From assembly GCF_016427555.1 (NCBI RefSeq), contig NZ_JAELVS010000008.1:40465-104464 (forward strand): a DNA stretch of 64,000 nt, written 5' to 3'. The notes beneath the pieces were generated by a model. That model was not told the DNA's origin. It saw only the letters and a list, made by a program, of their open reading frames with translations, and ran no database searches. This DNA comes from Marinobacter litoralis (GTDB lineage Bacteria > Pseudomonadota > Gammaproteobacteria > Pseudomonadales > Oleiphilaceae). Position numbers and translations under genes: made by a program. Below, piece after piece: positions 46,595-55,222 of the stretch. Each line of letters begins with the position of its first letter. Within the stretch, counting starts at the first letter, position 1.

Positions 46595-49588
46595 TTATCC
46601 GCCCAGGGGAACACCTATGATGTCGCCAATTCCGCCTTCATCGCCTCCGTCATCTGGGTTGGAAGGCTGGTCAGAATCTTTACCCGAATCGGTTTGTCCC
46701 TCGCAGTCGGTTTCTTCAACACTCTGTACGACGCAGCCGTTTGTTACGGATACCGTTGCCGTTGTCGTCGCTGTTGCTGAGGTGAACAGCTCCAACATCT
46801 GTGCGGTCATTTCGGTAAAGACGGCGCTTGAGGAATACGCTTCTGCACTCTTCGTTCCTGCAGATATCGGATTACCGTGGGCACCTTCGGTGTAGCGTGT
46901 AATGACCGGGAAGGTATTGTTGTTCACCTTGATAGCATCCGCACCCATCGCTTTTGCGAGTGGATCCGTACCTGCCAAAGGCATGTTTTCGCCTTTTATA
47001 ACGAAGCCGGTTTCCGCAATTGTGGTTTCAAGCGGTGGTAGAGCAGCCTGCTCATCGGCAGCGTTCGGAATCGTGTTGTCGGTTGGGCGCTCAGGATCGT
47101 CTGCGACACCCGCTATCTCGGTCAGGAGCACCGGCTGGTTTTTGTAGAACGGTGCGAACGCGGTTGGATCAACCGAATCCAACAACGACTGGAACACGTT
47201 GAAGTAAATGTTCAGCTCGGTACGGCCTTGTGCCAGCAAGCCATCGGATGCGTCATCCAACCCTGGCAACACTCGGGGTGCGACCGACTGCGAGTTCTCG
47301 ACCAAGCGCGTGAAATTACCGCCGGTATTAAAGAACACGGAAGCCTGGATGCGGTTCAACTCGGTATTGTTGCCTTCGTCGATTGCCACGTTAGTAAGGT
47401 GAGGCACTGCCGCGCCGCCCATACCACTGAGTGAGTGGGTCATGAAATAGACACGGCTGGTGTCGATATTCAAACCGTTTGAGCAGTCAGGAGTGCTTGA
47501 GCAAGCATTGATGGCGTCTTCGATGTTCTGCAACGATGCGTTCACGTTGAGGAGATCAAGCGCGCTCTGACGCATGTTGTCGCGGGTGTTGGCGTAGTTC
47601 GCAAAATTGAGGAACAGATCACCGGAACCGGGCTCTTCAAGGCTCGCAGCTGGTACAGCATTCAATTCCGCGTCAGCTGCAAACCCGAAGTGACGTTCAG
47701 TGGCGTCTGCCGATGCGCCTGCCTGAGTCGAAATGGGGCTCAAACCTACAGCGCCACCGTTCTCGGTAAAAATACCGTGCAACGGCTGGTCAATACCAAT
47801 GGTCACAAAGCAATCGTCAGCTGCACTAGAGATACAGGTCAGACCTGCGGCCGTCGCCATCGGCAGGATGGCCGAGCGGTCCTGAGTGGCAGCGTGCTGA
47901 TAGATGATCACCGGGAAACCGTTTGCAGGCACTGCTGATGTCGTTGACGGAGCGGCGACCACAATCGGCACCGTGGTGTCAGCTGTTTTCGCTGCAAACG
48001 GGAACCGGTAACTGATGCGATCAGACGGAGCCTGCTCAAGTGAGGTGTCAGCGCTAAAGTCCGCTGGTGCCCAGCTATTGTTCTTCAGTACTGAACCATC
48101 ACCATCAACCGGCAACGATTGGAAATACGGCAGAGTGATCTCACCCTCGTAAACACGAATATTTATCGGCGTTATACCGGTGGGATCTTGCTCCAAAGCA
48201 GGATTAACATCACCACCGGTGCGCTGACTGAAAACACTCACGGTTCTTGCCTTGGGCGTGTCGAGCAGTGCTTCCGCAGCGCTCGCCATAGCCTGCGCTT
48301 CGGCAGAGATATCTATATTGTCGTCACTCGCTTTGGCGGCGGCCGCCTGTATCGCATGAGCTAAACGGCGATCGCTCTCGGCGTTCACGATTACGTCACC
48401 ATAGGCAACAGCGACACCTTGGGCATTTGCCGCTTCCAGAATTGCGGCCAACTCCGCGTCATAAAATTGACTGCTCGACGTGGTCAGGCTGGAATAAAGT
48501 GATGCGTTCAGGCTTTGCTCTGCCTGTGTAGCGTCCGCCAGAGCCTGGCCACTGAGGTTATAAAAACCGTCAAATAGCTTTTGCAGCTCGGTCTTACGCT
48601 GCTCGATGGTCAGCATTTCTTTGTAGTAAGTAACCGGAGCGGCGTTGGCCAACAGCACATCATCCACGGCCGTGGTGGTGATCATGGTGGCGTAAGGAAT
48701 GTCGGCAAAGGTCGCTGCAAATTGTGCTGACGCTTCGTGCTCGCGCTTGAAGTCAAAATAATCGGCCGCCAGCTTGCGTGCCGGCAACATAGCATCCCGG
48801 AACGGCTGATACAGCGCATTGGACAGCACGCGATCAGGGTCAGCAACGCTCTGATAAGTCACGGAGCCAACCAGGGGCTTGCCCTCGGCATCGACAATAG
48901 AGTCACTCAGCGCCAGTACATACTGTGTTTTTTCATCAAGTGGGGTCAGCGGCAGGATGCGAATCAGGTTATTGGCGCCACCGTCGATATCGAGCATCTC
49001 AACGCGGAGTTTTTCTGCGCGAAGTTCAGCAAAGATGGCTTCCGCGCCCGCAGTATCGCCCGCTTCTTGCAACCGCAGCGCCTGGCGGTACTGTGCGGCC
49101 GTTGTCAGTCCCGGAGCTTCGCCGTCAACTGTCTTCAGTGGATCGCCACCGGCATAATCAACCGGAATCAGGAAAACGTTCTGATTCGGGTTCGGGATGG
49201 TTTTACCGTCTTCGGTCAAAACAAATTCGTTCGCATCCAGAGTTTGCCCTGCATCCAGGCTGGCACTGATCTTCACGTCAATGGGGGCGAGAACAGAAGC
49301 ACCATCAAGGAAACCAATACCCTGAGTAACCGGGTTTGCCGGGTCCGTCCCGTTCAGCATGGTTCCGTCATCAACGTCGCTCAGGTAAAAAAGTGCGTCG
49401 CTAGGAATAACGAATTCTGTGTTCAGAGGAGCAAATAAAGGGTGGGTGCCTCGCTCTATGCTGGGTCCGCCGTTAACTTTGTAATCCGGGCTTGCGTTCT
49501 TATTGGTTTGACCACCGCTGTCCAAGCAGCCAGTGAGTCCCAGTGAAGCCGTAGATATAGCGGCAATTAAGGCATTGCGGATGAACAT
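46595..49588 (-). CDS. Surface lipoprotein lipase/phospholipase, Pla-1/VolA family
   Basis: 997 residues from the ATG at 49588. Lipoprotein signal peptide with lipobox LTGC (Cys21), followed by LDSGGQ, so probably exposed at the surface as for Vibrio VolA. The alpha/beta-hydrolase part has VIIYQHAATQDRSAILPMA, an acyl-enzyme nucleophile region FMTHSLSGMGGAAVPHLT (Ser in HSLSG replaces the usual GHSLGG), and a late GAHGNPI histidine. It also has a long N-terminal non-catalytic domain and an acidic, Ser/Gly-rich tail. Family enzymes release fatty acids from phospholipids or lysolipids. The first gene of the lipase-DUF1302-DUF1329 group; a candidate ECF promoter precedes it. Confidence 0.85.
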   Translation of the reverse strand: MFIRNALIAAISTASLGLTGCLDSGGQTNKNASPDYKVNGGPSIERGTHPLFAPLNTEFVIPSDALFYLSDVDDGTMLNGTDPANPVTQGIGFLDGASVLAPIDVKISASLDAGQTLDANEFVLTEDGKTIPNPNQNVFLIPVDYAGGDPLKTVDGEAPGLTTAAQYRQALRLQEAGDTAGAEAIFAELRAEKLRVEMLDIDGGANNLIRILPLTPLDEKTQYVLALSDSIVDAEGKPLVGSVTYQSVADPDRVLSNALYQPFRDAMLPARKLAADYFDFKREHEASAQFAATFADIPYATMITTTAVDDVLLANAAPVTYYKEMLTIEQRKTELQKLFDGFYNLSGQALADATQAEQSLNASLYSSLTTSSSQFYDAELAAILEAANAQGVAVAYGDVIVNAESDRRLAHAIQAAAAKASDDNIDISAEAQAMASAAEALLDTPKARTVSVFSQRTGGDVNPALEQDPTGITPINIRVYEGEITLPYFQSLPVDGDGSVLKNNSWAPADFSADTSLEQAPSDRISYRFPFAAKTADTTVPIVVAAPSTTSAVPANGFPVIIYQHAATQDRSAILPMATAAGLTCISSAADDCFVTIGIDQPLHGIFTENGGAVGLSPISTQAGASADATERHFGFAADAELNAVPAASLEEPGSGDLFLNFANYANTRDNMRQSALDLLNVNASLQNIEDAINACSSTPDCSNGLNIDTSRVYFMTHSLSGMGGAAVPHLTNVAIDEGNNTELNRIQASVFFNTGGNFTRLVENSQSVAPRVLPGLDDASDGLLAQGRTELNIYFNVFQSLLDSVDPTAFAPFYKNQPVLLTEIAGVADDPERPTDNTIPNAADEQAALPPLETTIAETGFVIKGENMPLAGTDPLAKAMGADAIKVNNNTFPVITRYTEGAHGNPISAGTKSAEAYSSSAVFTEMTAQMLELFTSATATTTATVSVTNGCVVQSVEETDCEGQTDSGKDSDQPSNPDDGGDEGGIGDIIGVPLGG

Positions 49589-49646
49589 AGTTTTTATACC
49601 TCGGGGTTTCTTGTAATTCGGCGTCTTATGCGCCTTTAGTAGCCCC

Positions 49647-49672
49647 CACGTTGGTCTAATGCCAAAGGTTCC
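49647..49672 (-). promoter_or_regulatory. Candidate ECF-sigma promoter of the lipase gene
   Basis: On the minus strand GGAAC (49672-49668), 17 nt, CGTG (49650-49647), about 60 nt before the lipase ATG. GGAAC with a CGT-type -10 is the common ECF pattern, and a very similar element faces the other way in the same gap. Read by eye; not tested against other promoters. Confidence 0.5.
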
Positions 49673-49804
49673 CAATTTTTCAAGTTTTTCTAATCAGGAA
49701 TAGCCGAAACTACGGTTAACCCATTGAATACCTGCACAAAACTTACCAAAAAAAATTTAACTATCCGGATACCAACAAACCGCCCAGACTGGTAACATAG
49801 GTTC

Positions 49805-49830
49805 AGAACTAAAATAACCACTGCCCTGTT
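49805..49830 (+). promoter_or_regulatory. Candidate autoregulated ECF-sigma promoter of the sigma gene
   Basis: AGAAC (49805-49809), 17 nt, TGTT (49827-49830), about 35 nt before the sigma TTG start at 49865. Same spacing and nearly the same bases as the divergent lipase element. The A/T-rich run at 49749-49760 just upstream could be an UP-like element. Confidence 0.45.
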
Positions 49831-49864
49831 GTCATTTCCAACGGCGCATCACCGAGGTACCCGA

Positions 49865-50452
49865 TTGGCCCTGCTTCCATTTCGCCAGTCCAAATCCAAG
49901 CGTTTCGAACGTCTTGTCCAGCCGCATCTGAAAGCCATGTACGCCTTCGCGTATCGTTTGACCGGAAGGCAGCATGATGCGGAAGACCTGGTTCAGGATG
50001 TAGTGGTAAAGCTTTATTCGAAATTGGACGAACTCGAGACCATCGATCAGTTACGGCCTTGGCTAAACCGGGTGCTATACCGCCAGTTTGTTGATTCGAT
50101 TCGCAAACGCCCGGCAGGCCGAGAGGTTAATGCCAGCGTGATGGACGACACCGAATCGGCAACTTCGTATTTGGACACACTGCCAAGTGATTCCGCTGAC
50201 CCGATCAGCGGCCTGACAGAAGCTTCAAACAACGTCGCGCTGACAAAAGCTCTGAACCAACTGACCCCAGACCAACGCACACTCATACTGCTTCATGATG
50301 TTGATGATTGGCGGCAAGACGATATTGCAGAGGTTCTGGAGGTGGCTGTTGGCACGATAAAATCGCGATTACATCGTACCCGGGCTGCGCTTCGAAAATT
50401 TTTACAAGCAGAACTGGAACCTTTTGAAGGTGGGCAACGTGAGCTTCAGTAA
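49865..50452 (+). CDS. ECF-family RNA polymerase sigma factor
   Basis: 195 residues from a TTG at 49865, chosen because GAGG sits 7 nt upstream; an earlier in-frame TTG (49829) lies inside the candidate -10 and has no site. Region 2: YAFAYRLTGRQHDAEDLVQDVVVKLY. Region 4: ALNQLTPDQRTLILLHDVDDW and EVLEVAVGTIKSRLHRTRAALRKFL. Only sigma2 and sigma4 are present, as in group IV sigmas. It is followed by a zinc anti-sigma gene, an acidic exported protein and a TPR/barrel protein, which together look like a cell-envelope response. Confidence 0.9.
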   Translation: MALLPFRQSKSKRFERLVQPHLKAMYAFAYRLTGRQHDAEDLVQDVVVKLYSKLDELETIDQLRPWLNRVLYRQFVDSIRKRPAGREVNASVMDDTESATSYLDTLPSDSADPISGLTEASNNVALTKALNQLTPDQRTLILLHDVDDWRQDDIAEVLEVAVGTIKSRLHRTRAALRKFLQAELEPFEGGQRELQ

Positions 50453-50462
50453 GGTGGACAAA

Positions 50463-51119
50463 ATGAACTGCGAAACTTTTATTACCAACATAGACATTGA
50501 AGCCAACTGCAACCTTACGGCCGAGATGAAGCAACACGCAGAGGCCTGCCCTGAATGCGCACGGGCTCTGCGTGCAGCGCAGGAGCTTCAGTCAGGCATG
50601 CAAAGCATGGCGATACCGGAACCTTCCCGTGATTTTGAAGCCCGGGTGCTTGCAGCGGCAACGGGGGGCGACTCAAAAACCGGCAACCGGAACTGGCATA
50701 TTCCTGCCTGGAGTGGCGCTATTGCAGCTGCGTTGGTGGTTGGTGTATTTATCGGTGGTGAGCTTTCTGCACCAGCCCCAGAGAGCGCTCCTGTGATAGC
50801 CCAGGAATCGGTTTCTTCAAGCGAAGTGGCTGCTACATCGCCTAAGCAGCAAACGGTTAAACTGGCGTTCAATTCTCACGACGCGGTTGAAAATGTCACA
50901 CTTACGTTGGAGCTGCCTCCGAATATGGAGCTGGCCCCCTTCCCCGGCCGACACCGTGTGAGCTGGAAGGTGGATCTCAAGCCGGGAGACAACTTGCTGG
51001 CGCTTCCGCTGAATGTACTTTTCCCGGGCGCAGGAACGCTGGTTGCGCATCTTGATGATGGCAACAAAAGGAAAACTTTCCGTGCGGACATCGGCAAGAC
51101 AAAGGAGCCGTCAACATGA
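50463..51119 (+). CDS. Membrane anti-sigma factor with ZAS zinc motif
   Basis: 218 residues from the ATG at 50463 (AAGGTGG upstream). The cytoplasmic N-terminus has the zinc anti-sigma signature H25-x3-C29-x2-C32 preceded by C16, then one TM (about 78-100, SGAIAAALVVGVFIGGEL) and a periplasmic beta-rich domain ending with ELAPFPGRHRVSWKVDLKPGDN. It should bind and hold the upstream sigma factor until an envelope signal frees it. Its start is 10 bp after the sigma stop and it overlaps the next gene (ATGA). Confidence 0.87.
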   Translation: MNCETFITNIDIEANCNLTAEMKQHAEACPECARALRAAQELQSGMQSMAIPEPSRDFEARVLAAATGGDSKTGNRNWHIPAWSGAIAAALVVGVFIGGELSAPAPESAPVIAQESVSSSEVAATSPKQQTVKLAFNSHDAVENVTLTLELPPNMELAPFPGRHRVSWKVDLKPGDNLLALPLNVLFPGAGTLVAHLDDGNKRKTFRADIGKTKEPST

Positions 51120-51565
51120 TGACCAAGCTAAACCCACTCATTTATGCAGCCGTTGCACTGAGCCTCGCGCTAGGTTCCGGAGCAGCCCTCGCTGAGCCAG
51201 ATCTGGACGTGACCATGCGAATGGTGCTGGACGACGAATCGCTGGACGATTCATTTGTTCAGGAGATGGAACTCCCCGATTCCGTCAACGAGCTTACGCT
51301 TGGCGATTCGTTTGAAGCACTGGAGATCGATGATCTTAGGAACGAAGCACGTGAAACGCAGGAGTCTCTTGCGGCCGAAGCGCGGGAAACACGAGATGCG
51401 CTCGAACTGGAACTACCCGAAGAACAGCCTTCTGAATTACCTGAACTTGAACTAACGGAACCGGAGTTGCCCGACACCGAGCTGCCTACGGACAATCTTC
51501 CGGATCCGGGTTTGGAATTACCTATCGATACGCCAGTAGAGTTTCCTCAAACAACAACGCCCTGA
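51116..51565 (+). CDS. Acidic, Leu/Pro/Glu-repeat exported protein of unknown function
   Basis: 149 residues: signal peptide cleaved near ALA-EPD (residue 26), then a highly acidic body, an Ala/Arg/Glu-rich helix (RNEARETQESLAAEARETRD), and a C-terminal half of repeated ELP/EL-type units (LPELELTEPELPDTELP). Predicted pI is very low. No family recognised; no cysteines in the mature part. It is translationally coupled to the anti-sigma gene by ATGA. It may be a periplasmic or secreted effector of the sigma system, or the signal-sensing partner of the anti-sigma; both are guesses. Confidence 0.7.
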   Translation: MMTKLNPLIYAAVALSLALGSGAALAEPDLDVTMRMVLDDESLDDSFVQEMELPDSVNELTLGDSFEALEIDDLRNEARETQESLAAEARETRDALELELPEEQPSELPELELTEPELPDTELPTDNLPDPGLELPIDTPVEFPQTTTP

Positions 51566-51684
51566 TAATCGCGATCGACCACGCAAATTACTTGCGATCC
51601 ACAAGCACCTTCTCTTTCTTACTGCTTATACGATAAGCTATCCCTTAATGCGCCCGCACCTTGCCAGTATTAAGGGATCTGCTT

Positions 51685-52998
51685 TTGTCGTTTCACCTCA
51701 CTAAATCTCTGTTTTTTGCTCTTGGCCTGAGCCTGTGCTCCGTGGCTGCAGCAAGCAACCTTGCAGATGGCAAGCGGGATTTTCGTTCTGGCGTGCAAGC
51801 TTTTCAGCAAGGCGATCTCGCTCAAGCAAGGGCTTTGCTCGAATCCGCCCGGCGTAAAGGCATTCAATCACTCTCCCTGAGCTACAACCTTGGCGTGGTC
51901 TACTACAAACTGGCCGAATACGGTCGATCTCGACAAGCGTTTTCCCTGCTTATAGGCACGAAGCAGTCGCCTTTAGCCCATTACAATCTGGGGTTAATTG
52001 CGTTGGCAGAAGACGACTCAGCGACGGCAAGACACCATTTCAATCTAGTAGCCAGCAATAGCGCGCAACCCAAACTCTCTAAACTCGCCTACGCTCAGCT
52101 CGAAAAGTTGGGTAACACCCAGCCCCGTCCAAAAAGTTGGCAAGCATTCCTCTCATTATCAGCGGGTTATGAAGATAATCTAGGGTTATTTCCAGATACA
52201 GCGGCCACCACGCTCGAAGACGGGTTTATTGAATCAATCGGGGCCGCTTCAGGTTACGCATACCAGGCCGGTAAGAATGCGATTAAATGGAAAACGCAGT
52301 TCTATACGCGGAATTATTTCGAAGAAAACGATTTCAATACGCACCTCCTGCGTCTTGGCACCGCATGGAATCGGCAGGTAGGTCGCAACAAAATCAGCTT
52401 GGGTCTTGAAGGGGATCAACTCTGGTTAGCCGATCAATCCCGGGAGCAAAGAGCTCGGCTGGTCGCGGGCTGGATTACCCCAACCTGCTCTACAACATCG
52501 CTGAGTGCAAGGTGCCAGATTAAACTCGAGGCCGAACAAATCTTCGCTGACAAGGCACGATTCGAGGCTTACCAAGGCCAGCATTATCGGCTGGACACTC
52601 GTTATCGGGCGAAGCACGGCGACTGGTCAGGTGAAGTGCAGTATCGATTTGATTTTAACGATCGGAAAGATCGAGAAATCGGGGATCAGTTTTTCAGCGT
52701 GTCACCCATGATGCACACGCTTGGCTTCAGGCTTTCCTATGTAATTACCCGCGCCTTTACGGTTGGAACCGATGCAAGCTTCCGACAAAGCGATTACACG
52801 CAGGCTCATCGATTCAATAACGGCAAAACCAAAAAACGATCAGACCAGCGGGTGGCCTATCATCTCAATGCCCGATACCAGTTTGACCAAACCTTTGCAG
52901 TGACTACAAAGCTAGGCCGCCTAAGTAACGAAAGCAATATCGATCGTTACCAGTACGACCGGGAAACCGTCACGCTGGGTGTGAACATTCGCCTATAA
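51685..52998 (+). CDS. TPR plus beta-barrel outer-membrane protein
   Basis: 437 residues from a TTG at 51685 with AAGGG 9 nt upstream. Signal peptide (LFFALGLSLCSVAAAS, cleavage near 24), then about three TPR-like repeats (FRSGVQAFQQGDLAQARALLE, SLSYNLGVVYYKLAEYGRSRQAFSLL and AHYNLGLIALAEDDSATARHHF; residues 30-140), then a beta-strand-rich C-terminal domain of about 280 residues opening with FLSLSAGYEDNLGLFPD and ending VTLGVNIRL. The layout resembles Slam-type (DUF560) outer-membrane translocators, but I cannot confirm the family. It is the last gene of the ECF cluster, after a 119-bp gap. Confidence 0.75.
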   Translation: MSFHLTKSLFFALGLSLCSVAAASNLADGKRDFRSGVQAFQQGDLAQARALLESARRKGIQSLSLSYNLGVVYYKLAEYGRSRQAFSLLIGTKQSPLAHYNLGLIALAEDDSATARHHFNLVASNSAQPKLSKLAYAQLEKLGNTQPRPKSWQAFLSLSAGYEDNLGLFPDTAATTLEDGFIESIGAASGYAYQAGKNAIKWKTQFYTRNYFEENDFNTHLLRLGTAWNRQVGRNKISLGLEGDQLWLADQSREQRARLVAGWITPTCSTTSLSARCQIKLEAEQIFADKARFEAYQGQHYRLDTRYRAKHGDWSGEVQYRFDFNDRKDREIGDQFFSVSPMMHTLGFRLSYVITRAFTVGTDASFRQSDYTQAHRFNNGKTKKRSDQRVAYHLNARYQFDQTFAVTTKLGRLSNESNIDRYQYDRETVTLGVNIRL

Positions 52999-53002
52999 AC
53001 AC

Positions 53003-53025
53003 TGTGACACTGGAATAGTGCCACA
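53003..53025. repeat. Imperfect hairpin between convergent genes
   Basis: TGTGACAC (53003-53010) and GTGCCACA (53018-53025) pair with one mismatch over a 7-nt loop, between the stops of two convergent genes (52998 and 53058). No T-run, so a weak terminator at best. Confidence 0.3.
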
Positions 53026-53057
53026 GCGTGCCACATCCCATTGCTCGGCCGTCTTGC

Positions 53058-54038
53058 TTATGGAAGTTTGGCTCTGTTGTGAGGCTTGTCGAAATCAAGC
53101 GTCGGCCCTACCGGTACAACCCCCGTCGGGTTTATGGTTCCGTGACTGCGATAGTAGTGATCCTTGATGTGCTGCATATCAACGGTTTCAGCGACTCCCG
53201 GCCACTGATAAAGCTCCCGCATGAAATCGGTCAGATTCGGATAATCTGCGATCTGCTTGAGATTACATTTGAAGTGACCGTGATACACCGCATCAAACCG
53301 AATCAACGTAGTAAACAAGCGCCAGTCGGCTTCGGTGATCGTGTTACCAACCAGATAACGCCGTGTTACTAAACGCTGCTCAAGCGAATCCAAAGCTTCA
53401 AACAAAGGATACACTGCCTGTTCGTAGGCTTCCTGAGTTGTGGCAAAGCCCGCCTTATAGACACCGTTATTTACCTGATCGTAAACCTCAGCGTTCATAC
53501 TATCGATTTCTTCCCGCAGTTCTTCCGGATAATAATCCCCCGGCTTTGCGCCAATACCGTCGAACGCTGAATTCAGCATCCGGATGATGTCAGCCGACTC
53601 GTTGCTGACCAGGCGGTTCTGATGCTTGTCCCACAGCACGGGAACGGTTACCCGGCCTGTGTATTCGGGGTCCGCGGCTGTGTAGATCTGGTGCATGTAT
53701 TGCGCCTGATGAATTGGGTCTTGCACCACGCCTTTGTCCGGATTAAAGGTCCAACCGTGCTCGCGCATCAGCGGATTGACCACCGACACAGAAATCATCG
53801 ATTCCAACCCCTTAAGCTTTCGAAATATCAGTGTTCGGTGAGCCCAAGGGCACGCCAGTGATACGTATAAATGATACCGGCCTGCTTCCGCTTTGAACCC
53901 TGACTCTCCGGTTGGACCAGCACTGCCATCGGCCGTTACCCAATTGCGAAATTGCGATTCACTTCGGGCAAACCGGCCGTTGTTCGATTTGGTGTCGTAC
54001 CACTGATCTACCCACTTACCGTCTACAAGCAGTCCCAT
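53058..54038 (-). CDS. yqjG: Glutathionyl-hydroquinone reductase (Xi-class GST)
   Basis: 326 residues. Reduces glutathionyl-quinones and related adducts using glutathione. Active-site Cys63 in ACPWAHR, followed by a thioredoxin-like fold with VPVLWDKHQNRLVSNESADI and an all-helical C-terminal domain with the Xi-class features EVYDQVNNGVYKAGF, YLVGNTITEADWRLF and RFDAVYHGHFKCN. Normal length. Divergent from a LysR-family gene across 138 bp, the usual arrangement for a regulated enzyme. Confidence 0.92.
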   Translation of the reverse strand: MGLLVDGKWVDQWYDTKSNNGRFARSESQFRNWVTADGSAGPTGESGFKAEAGRYHLYVSLACPWAHRTLIFRKLKGLESMISVSVVNPLMREHGWTFNPDKGVVQDPIHQAQYMHQIYTAADPEYTGRVTVPVLWDKHQNRLVSNESADIIRMLNSAFDGIGAKPGDYYPEELREEIDSMNAEVYDQVNNGVYKAGFATTQEAYEQAVYPLFEALDSLEQRLVTRRYLVGNTITEADWRLFTTLIRFDAVYHGHFKCNLKQIADYPNLTDFMRELYQWPGVAETVDMQHIKDHYYRSHGTINPTGVVPVGPTLDFDKPHNRAKLP

Positions 54039-54176
54039 GTTTTACCTCCTGATCATGTGAAAACAAAGAACGATCCGTCAAAGTTCAATTTCGTTGTGCG
54101 ATAGAAGTACTATAATTACTGAACCCTGAAGAAAATAGCGGAACAATTTGATACGTACCATCAGGAAAACTGAACC
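54039..54176. promoter_or_regulatory. Divergent region yqjG / lysR with palindromic segment
   Basis: TATAAT (54111-54116) is a candidate -10 for the LysR gene. It lies in an imperfect palindrome AGTA-N7-TACT (54106-54120), a possible LysR-type operator. No strong -35 is seen. Confidence 0.35.
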
Positions 54177-55103
54177 ATGATTTCCCCGATCACACTGGAT
54201 GCCCTACTTACTTTAGATGCCATCGATCGCCGACAGAGCTTTGCCGCTGCCGCCGAAGAACTTTTCCGGGTCCCGTCTGCAATTTCATACACGATCAACA
54301 AACTGGAGGACGACCTAGGCGTACCGCTTTTCGATCGCAGTCGTCGAAAAGCCGAGCTAACCCCGGTCGGGCGCCTGGTTTTGGAGCAAGGACGACAGAT
54401 TCTTAAAGCAACCGATGAATTGACCGCTATGGCCAGGCGGGCCGCTGACGGCTGGGAAGTGGAACTCAGAATTGCTATCGACAGTGTGCTTGATTGCGCC
54501 CCTTTCTACAAACTCATTGAAGAATTCCAGCAAATTCAGCCTAAAACTGAAATCATACTGACTGAAGAGGTTCTTGGTGGCGGCTGGGATGCCTTGAGCG
54601 ACGATCGCTGTGATCTTGTCATTGGTGCTCCGGGCGCGGCGCCAACGACAGGTTTTGGCATTCATTCTTTAGGCTATGTAGATTTCGACTTTGCTGTATC
54701 TGCGGGCCATCCACTGACCGACTTACCTCAGCCGATTCCGGTCAGTGCCATTCAAGACTACCCCACCGTAATCGTCGCCGACAGTTCTCGGCATTTACCA
54801 GCACGCTCATCCGGGTTGCTTGACGGCCGAAGTCGGATCATCGTCCCAACCATAGACCACAAAATCGATGCCCAGTGCAAAGGTCTTGGTGTTGGCTATT
54901 TGCCGCTCCACCGGATTACCGAGCAACTTGCTGATGGCCGGCTTGAAATTCTTGCTCTGGACACACCTCGCCCACCTTCTGAAATTTCCGTTGCCTGGCC
55001 CCGCGGAAACACCGGAAAAGGCCTCAAATGGTTTGTCGAACGCTTGAAACAAATGCATTTTGATCCAGTACACGGAGTTATTGCTAAGGCGAAAGACGAT
55101 TAA
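54177..55103 (+). CDS. LysR-family transcriptional regulator
   Basis: 308 residues: N-terminal winged HTH (QSFAAAAEELFRVPSAISYTINKLEDDLGVPLFDRSRRKAELTPVG, in pieces) and a C-terminal effector-binding domain (FYKLIEEFQQIQP, VIGAPGAAP). Divergent from yqjG and upstream of the molybdenum hydroxylase genes on the same strand with 119 bp between; it could control either. The ATG has AGGA upstream. Confidence 0.9.
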   Translation: MISPITLDALLTLDAIDRRQSFAAAAEELFRVPSAISYTINKLEDDLGVPLFDRSRRKAELTPVGRLVLEQGRQILKATDELTAMARRAADGWEVELRIAIDSVLDCAPFYKLIEEFQQIQPKTEIILTEEVLGGGWDALSDDRCDLVIGAPGAAPTTGFGIHSLGYVDFDFAVSAGHPLTDLPQPIPVSAIQDYPTVIVADSSRHLPARSSGLLDGRSRIIVPTIDHKIDAQCKGLGVGYLPLHRITEQLADGRLEILALDTPRPPSEISVAWPRGNTGKGLKWFVERLKQMHFDPVHGVIAKAKDD

Positions 55104-55222
55104 TATCGTCAAAGCCCTGCAAGCTCTTCATTTTTAACTACACTTGTTGTTCAGATCCCGTCGTCACTCACCGGTCTGAGGCGTGCCTCGCACTGTCATC
55201 AGAGCCAGACAGGAGAACTGCA

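Noticed and set aside
44763..49438. Long antisense open frames opposite the DUF1302 and lipase genes (for example 44763-45521, 45909-46424, 48737-49438)
   Set aside because: They mirror the coding pattern of the real genes, have no ribosome-binding sites or recognisable domains, and their translations are low-complexity or Arg/His/Gln-rich.
51392..51565. The ELP-rich coding repeat as a DNA repeat or CRISPR-like array
   Set aside because: The repeat is at protein level only; codons vary and unit length is irregular.
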